Below, in pieces: positions 60,759 to 64,000 of a stretch of 64,000 bases of DNA. Numbering within the stretch: the first letter of the stretch is position 1; every line of letters starts with the position of its first letter. The notes below the pieces were generated by a model. It was not told the DNA's origin. It was given only the letters and a program-made list of their open reading frames with translations, and made no database searches. Both the position numbers and the translations under genes were made by a program. The stretch lies in assembly GCF_050483325.1 (NCBI RefSeq), contig NZ_JBCMYF010000028.1, forward strand, positions 5,722 through 69,721, in the 5' to 3' direction. Source of the DNA: Bacillus_P idriensis_A. GTDB taxonomy: Bacteria; Bacillota; Bacilli; Bacillales; Bacillaceae.

Positions 60759-60780
60759 ATTTACTAAACCGGTTTATGGA
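60759..60780 (+). promoter_or_regulatory. KdgR-like operator before hxlA
   Basis: TTTACTAAACCGGTTTATGG (about 60760-60779): the same core as the operator at 55917-55938, with perfect AAACCGGTTT centre. It lies only 10 bp before the hxlA start, overlapping the leader and SD region. Read-through from kdgR may also feed hxlAB. Confidence 0.65.
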
Positions 60781-60789
60781 GGGGTTAGA

Positions 60790-61431
60790 TTGAAAATTCA
60801 ACTGGCGCTGGACCGCTTATCGATTGATGAAGCCATTAAGATAGCCGGCCAGGCAGAGCCATACATAGACATCATTGAAGTTGGAACTTCTCTGATAAAA
60901 GAATTCGGGGTAATCAGCATATCCAGGCTGAAGGAAGCTTTTCCGGATAAACTGATTTTAGCGGATATGAAAACGATCGATAATGCCCAGTATGAATTCA
61001 GCTTATGCTTTGAAGCTGGCGCAGACATCGCAACCGTCATGGGAGTAAGTCCGATTCAGACAATTGAAACGTGCCTCGATGCTGCAGCAAAGCATGAGAA
61101 AAAAACAATGATTGATTTATTAAACACAACGGCAGAACAAAAAGCGGCTCTTTTCCCTTATACCGAGGCTATTTTTTGTGATCACGTCAGCAAAGATGTG
61201 CAGGAAAAATCAGGATTGAAAAACACAGCTGCAGCCGTCTTTGATCCCTCTTTGCAGTGGGCAATGGCAGGGGGGATAACAGGAGAAATGATTCAAAATA
61301 TGGCAGGACCGTTTCCTGATATAGTTATAATCGGATCAGCGATTACAAAAGCCTCTAAGCCTGATAAAGCTGCTGAAGCATTGCGTGAAATGATAGAAAG
61401 AAAGAAGGCGAAATCACATGAACCAGCTTGA
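60790..61431 (+). CDS. hxlA: 3-hexulose-6-phosphate synthase
   Basis: 213 aa, orotidine-5-phosphate-decarboxylase-like barrel: IQLALDRLSIDEAIKIAGQA, DIIEVGTSLIKEFG, LILADMKTIDNAQYE (the DxK pair) and GGITGEMIQNM. Condenses formaldehyde with ribulose 5-phosphate, or runs in reverse. TTG 60790 has GGAGGGG upstream. Overlaps hxlB by 14 nt. Confidence 0.92.
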   Translation: MKIQLALDRLSIDEAIKIAGQAEPYIDIIEVGTSLIKEFGVISISRLKEAFPDKLILADMKTIDNAQYEFSLCFEAGADIATVMGVSPIQTIETCLDAAAKHEKKTMIDLLNTTAEQKAALFPYTEAIFCDHVSKDVQEKSGLKNTAAAVFDPSLQWAMAGGITGEMIQNMAGPFPDIVIIGSAITKASKPDKAAEALREMIERKKAKSHEPA

Positions 61432-61966
61432 AACGATACTATCTGAAATAGAAACAGTCATGAAAAGAAGCAGCTTACAGCAGGTTGAGCCGATCGTAAG
61501 CGAACTTATAAAAGGTCAGCGGATTTTTGTTATTGGCGAAGGCCGTTCGGGGTTAATGGCTAAATCCTTTGCGATGCGCCTGATGCATTTGGGAGCAGAA
61601 GTCTATGTGGTAGGAGAAACGATTACCCCGAGTATATCAGAGAGTGATATTTTAGTAGCTGTCTCAGGGTCCGGCACGACAAAAAATGTTGTCTGGACAG
61701 CTGAAAAAGCAAAGTCGCTCGGGTGTGCGATTATCGCTGTAACCGCTGATGCCGAAGCACAGCTCGCAGCACTTGCCACCCATATCTTACACGTACCGGC
61801 AGCAACCAAATACCGCAAAGAAGGCGAACAGCCGACAATCCAGCCACTGGGATCGTTATTTGATCAATGTGTTCATATCCTATTTGATGGCATTTGCCTC
61901 CAATATGCAGAAAAGAAAAAAATCAGCAATGAACAGGCGTTTCAAAAACACAGTAATATGGAGTAG
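61418..61966 (+). CDS. hxlB: 6-phospho-3-hexuloisomerase
   Basis: 182 aa SIS-domain enzyme: IFVIGEGRSGLMAKSFAMRL, GAEVYVVGETITPSIS, LVAVSGSGTTKNVVWTAEKA and LGSLFDQCVHILFDG. Interconverts hexulose 6-phosphate and fructose 6-phosphate; obligate partner of HxlA. No HxlR gene of the classical kind is adjacent. Confidence 0.92.
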   Translation: MNQLETILSEIETVMKRSSLQQVEPIVSELIKGQRIFVIGEGRSGLMAKSFAMRLMHLGAEVYVVGETITPSISESDILVAVSGSGTTKNVVWTAEKAKSLGCAIIAVTADAEAQLAALATHILHVPAATKYRKEGEQPTIQPLGSLFDQCVHILFDGICLQYAEKKKISNEQAFQKHSNME

Positions 61967-61976
61967 GTAAAAAGGT

Positions 61977-62011
61977 AAGAGCTTGGGCCACATTGACCCA
62001 AGCTTATTTTT
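61977..62011. terminator. Bidirectional terminator after hxlB
   Basis: AAGAGCTTGGG / CCCAAGCTTATTTTT hairpin. Confidence 0.88.
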
Positions 62012-62013
62012 GA

Positions 62014-62445
62014 TTAGAAAGTAAGCATGGCACCGCGCTCATCAAAAACTGAATCTGGATTCCACGCAATTTCCCATAAATGATTCTCAGGGTCGGCGAA
62101 ATAAGCTGTTCTTCCTCCCCAAAAGGCGGCGCTTGGCTCTCTTACAATTTTCCCGCCGCTGCGTCTCACTTGTTCAATCGCAGTGTCAACTTGTTCTGGC
62201 TGATCCACATTAATGGCAAAGGTTACACCGATATAATGATTGGGGGATTTATGAATTTCAACACCCGCATCTTTTGCCAAATCTTCTAAAGGAAACAATG
62301 ACAGCAACACACCTGCCGTTTTAAAAACGGCATAATTTTCTAATCCATGATCGGTTTCTTCCCACCCAAGACTGCCATAAAATTCCCGAAGAACAGGCAG
62401 GTTCAGACAGCCAATTGTTAATAAGGATACTCTTTGCGGAACCAT
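62014..62445 (-). CDS. VOC family protein
   Basis: 143 aa. VSLLTIGCLNLPVLREFYGS at the start, IGVTFAINVDQPEQVD, and YFADPENHLWEIAWNP with the terminal Glu. Glyoxalase/bleomycin-resistance fold; function unknown. GGAGGT before ATG 62445. Confidence 0.87.
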   Translation of the reverse strand: MVPQRVSLLTIGCLNLPVLREFYGSLGWEETDHGLENYAVFKTAGVLLSLFPLEDLAKDAGVEIHKSPNHYIGVTFAINVDQPEQVDTAIEQVRRSGGKIVREPSAAFWGGRTAYFADPENHLWEIAWNPDSVFDERGAMLTF

Positions 62446-62768
62446 TATGTACCTCCAAATAGTTAGATTTCACTTGATAGATTCGATAGAGGAACTTGTT
62501 TATCCTTTGTTTGTATTGATTAAAGTACGGATGTTTAGATAAATGAAGTTGATTTGGGAGTAATCACTTAATGAGTAAGTAAATCTATGAATAATCCAGT
62601 TTTGTTTATTCAAATTGCCTAATTGAATTCTCAAATCTGATAAATGGCCTGTTTAGGAGCAAAGTACGAAGGAATCAAGAAGTTTAGAGCACCATTAAAT
62701 TGAATTTTTAAGGTTTGCAGTTATTTTTAATACGCTTTATTATTAGGAAAAAGTGAAAGGAGAAATGC
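62446..62768. other. AT-rich gap
   Basis: About 320 bp between divergent genes with no gene, hairpin or riboswitch seen. Confidence 0.5.
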
Positions 62769-63686
62769 ATGTTGATCATGAAGTCCCGCTCTGAATCATT
62801 AGAATTGCGAATCTTAAGGAATTTAAATGCGAGAATGAATTTGCCTGCAAAAGATAAAAATCACTATGATTATCTAAAAAAGGGGTATGAAGGAGAGCTG
62901 AAGTTTGACGAATGGATGATGAACAAAGCTCATAATGGGCTCATTTTAAATGATTTGTTATTTGAGACAAACCGTTCTTTATACCAAAACGATTCAATTT
63001 ATATCACATCAAATAAGATTTTTCTTTTTGAAGTTAAAAACTTTGAAGGTGACTATTTTATTGAAAGAGATCAATGGTTTTCATCTTCAAAATTAGAAAT
63101 AAAAAATCCCCTTCATCAATTAAAAAGAAGCGAATTATTATTTCGGCGATTGCTGCAGGAACATAATTTCACCTTTTCAGTTGCAGCATATCTTGTTTTC
63201 ATTAACCCCGAATTTCAGCTCTATCAAACTCCTCTTAACCTTCCGATTATTTTTCCGTCTCAATTAAACCGTTTTGCAGATACATTGGATAAGAACTCTA
63301 ATACACTAAAAGAAATTCATTCTGCTCTCGCACATAAATTGTTATCTTTTCATCTAGATGATTCACCATATAGCCGCTTACCGAACTACAGCTACGAACA
63401 GCTTACTAAAGGAATACTTTGTCCGGTCTGTTATTCTTTTTATACCCCTCTGACCAATTTGCGCCTGATATGCCAGAACTGCAAGGGAATAGAAGGACAT
63501 CAAAGCGCTATCCTACGCAGCGTGGAAGAATTCAAGATCCTCTTTCCAAATTCCAGCGTTACAACAAACCAAATCCATGATTGGTGCAGCATCATAGATT
63601 CAAAGAAAACCATTTGGAGAATCCTTTCACAGAAATTTAATAAAGAAGGGCATGGGAAAGCTGCTAATTATGGGGAACTTCTTTGA
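62769..63686 (+). CDS. NERD-domain protein with zinc finger
   Basis: 305 aa. NERD (nuclease-related) domain at about 35-160: KKGYEGELKFDEWM and NKIFLFEVKNFEGDY with the E-x-K pair. C-terminal CPVC (near 221) and CQNC (near 238) make a zinc ribbon. GGAG before ATG 62769. Likely DNA-related, but nuclease activity is not shown for most such proteins. Followed directly by the repeat array. Confidence 0.85.
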   Translation: MLIMKSRSESLELRILRNLNARMNLPAKDKNHYDYLKKGYEGELKFDEWMMNKAHNGLILNDLLFETNRSLYQNDSIYITSNKIFLFEVKNFEGDYFIERDQWFSSSKLEIKNPLHQLKRSELLFRRLLQEHNFTFSVAAYLVFINPEFQLYQTPLNLPIIFPSQLNRFADTLDKNSNTLKEIHSALAHKLLSFHLDDSPYSRLPNYSYEQLTKGILCPVCYSFYTPLTNLRLICQNCKGIEGHQSAILRSVEEFKILFPNSSVTTNQIHDWCSIIDSKKTIWRILSQKFNKEGHGKAANYGELL

Positions 63687-63725
63687 CTATCTTAATTTTA
63701 ATAGAGAGATGAGGCACCTTGCATT

Positions 63726-64000
63726 GATTCCACAATCGATGGAATGAGTGTGATAGGTGGAATCAAAAGGGTGCTATGATTCCACAGTTGATCGAATGAG
63801 GCTGAAAAGTGGAATCAAACGGTTCTATGATTCCACAATCGATGGAATGAGGAAGCATAGTGGAATCAAAGGGGTGCTATGATTCCACAATGGATGGAAT
63901 GAGAGTGAAAAGTGGAATCAAAGGGGTGCTATGATTCCACAATGGATGGAATGAGCGTGAAAGGTGGAATCAAAGGGGTGCTATGATTCCACAATGGATG
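63726..64000. repeat. 52-bp tandem repeat array with inverted GATTCCAC / GTGGAATC
   Basis: Units start (GATTCCAC) at 63726, 63778, 63829, 63881, 63933 and 63985, i.e. steps of 52, 51, 52, 52, 52. Each unit carries GATTCCAC and, about 23 nt later, its complement GTGGAATC, so each can form a hairpin. Between units is AAAGGGGTGCTAT. Units become more alike toward the right edge. Continues beyond the window. Confidence 0.95.

Noticed and set aside
63726..64000. CRISPR array
   Set aside because: Spacing is regular, but the spacers are not variable; the entire 52-bp unit repeats and carries internal inverted arms, and no cas gene is near.

Overview
The window is chromosomal DNA of a low-GC Gram-positive endospore former, most likely a Bacillus-type member of the Bacillaceae. 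Strong AGGAGG-type ribosome binding sites, frequent TTG and GTG starts, T-box and ZTP leader RNAs, a YjcZ-type sporulation peptide and LacI, MarR, GntR and HxlR regulators all fit. From memory, the left part follows the Bacillus subtilis order ilvD-yphP-ypiP-ypjP-ypjQ-thyB-dfrA-yplQ-yplP-ilvA-ypmP-ypmQ-ypmR-ypmS-ypoP-msr-cspD, interrupted by insertions. No rRNA, tRNA, CRISPR array, insertion sequence or prophage was seen.

Layout. 1-13.5 kb: conserved core genes for branched-chain amino acids (ilvD, ilvA), folate and dTMP (thy, dfrA), membrane lipid (pgpA-like), bacilliredoxin, a TerC-family protein and a secreted PPEP/anthrax-lethal-factor-like metalloprotease, ending with a DegV protein. 13.5-29.4 kb: lipoproteins (PCYCGC, Sco), YpmR/YpmS, a zinc-ribbon/HtrA-like protease group, two DUF4397 proteins of which one has its own class F sortase, MarR/MsrAB, VOC and GNAT genes, cspD and a peptidoglycan-binding protein. 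29.5-32.7 kb: a TIR-domain gene heading a co-directional group. 32.9-35.3 kb: two tandem threonine T-boxes in front of a thrZ-type threonyl-tRNA synthetase broken by an in-frame stop. 35.4-46 kb: Cu/Zn SOD, YuiD, Nudix, a GntR-MHS transporter-OCD cluster, a vanadium-haloperoxidase-like phosphatase and an S66 peptidase. 46-53.3 kb: HxlR/VOC pair, ZTP riboswitch plus a serA-like gene, an interspersed repeat, NlpC/P60 hydrolase, an ATT-started phosphatase, Amj, and a MarR-nitroreductase-monooxygenase operon. 53.6-54.3 kb: a GC-richer ankyrin gene. 55.9-62 kb: a KDG catabolic operon (epimerase-like, kdgK, transporter, kdgA, kdgR) followed by hxlAB (HPS/PHI) behind a matching operator. The end holds a NERD-domain gene and a 52-bp tandem repeat array that runs off the window.

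How the genes work together. The kdg and hxl genes appear to form one KdgR-controlled sugar-acid regulon with catabolite control by a cre site. The MarR operon and the HxlR/VOC pair look like electrophile or quinone stress units. The class F sortase and the MPKTG-bearing DUF4397 protein form an anchoring unit with overlapping reading frames. The most unusual items are the degenerate thrZ, the sigma-54-activator-like YplP that has lost the sigma-54 contact motif, the TIR operon, the KdgR/HPS-PHI link and the 52-bp hairpin repeats. All family assignments were made by reading motifs; no database search was run.
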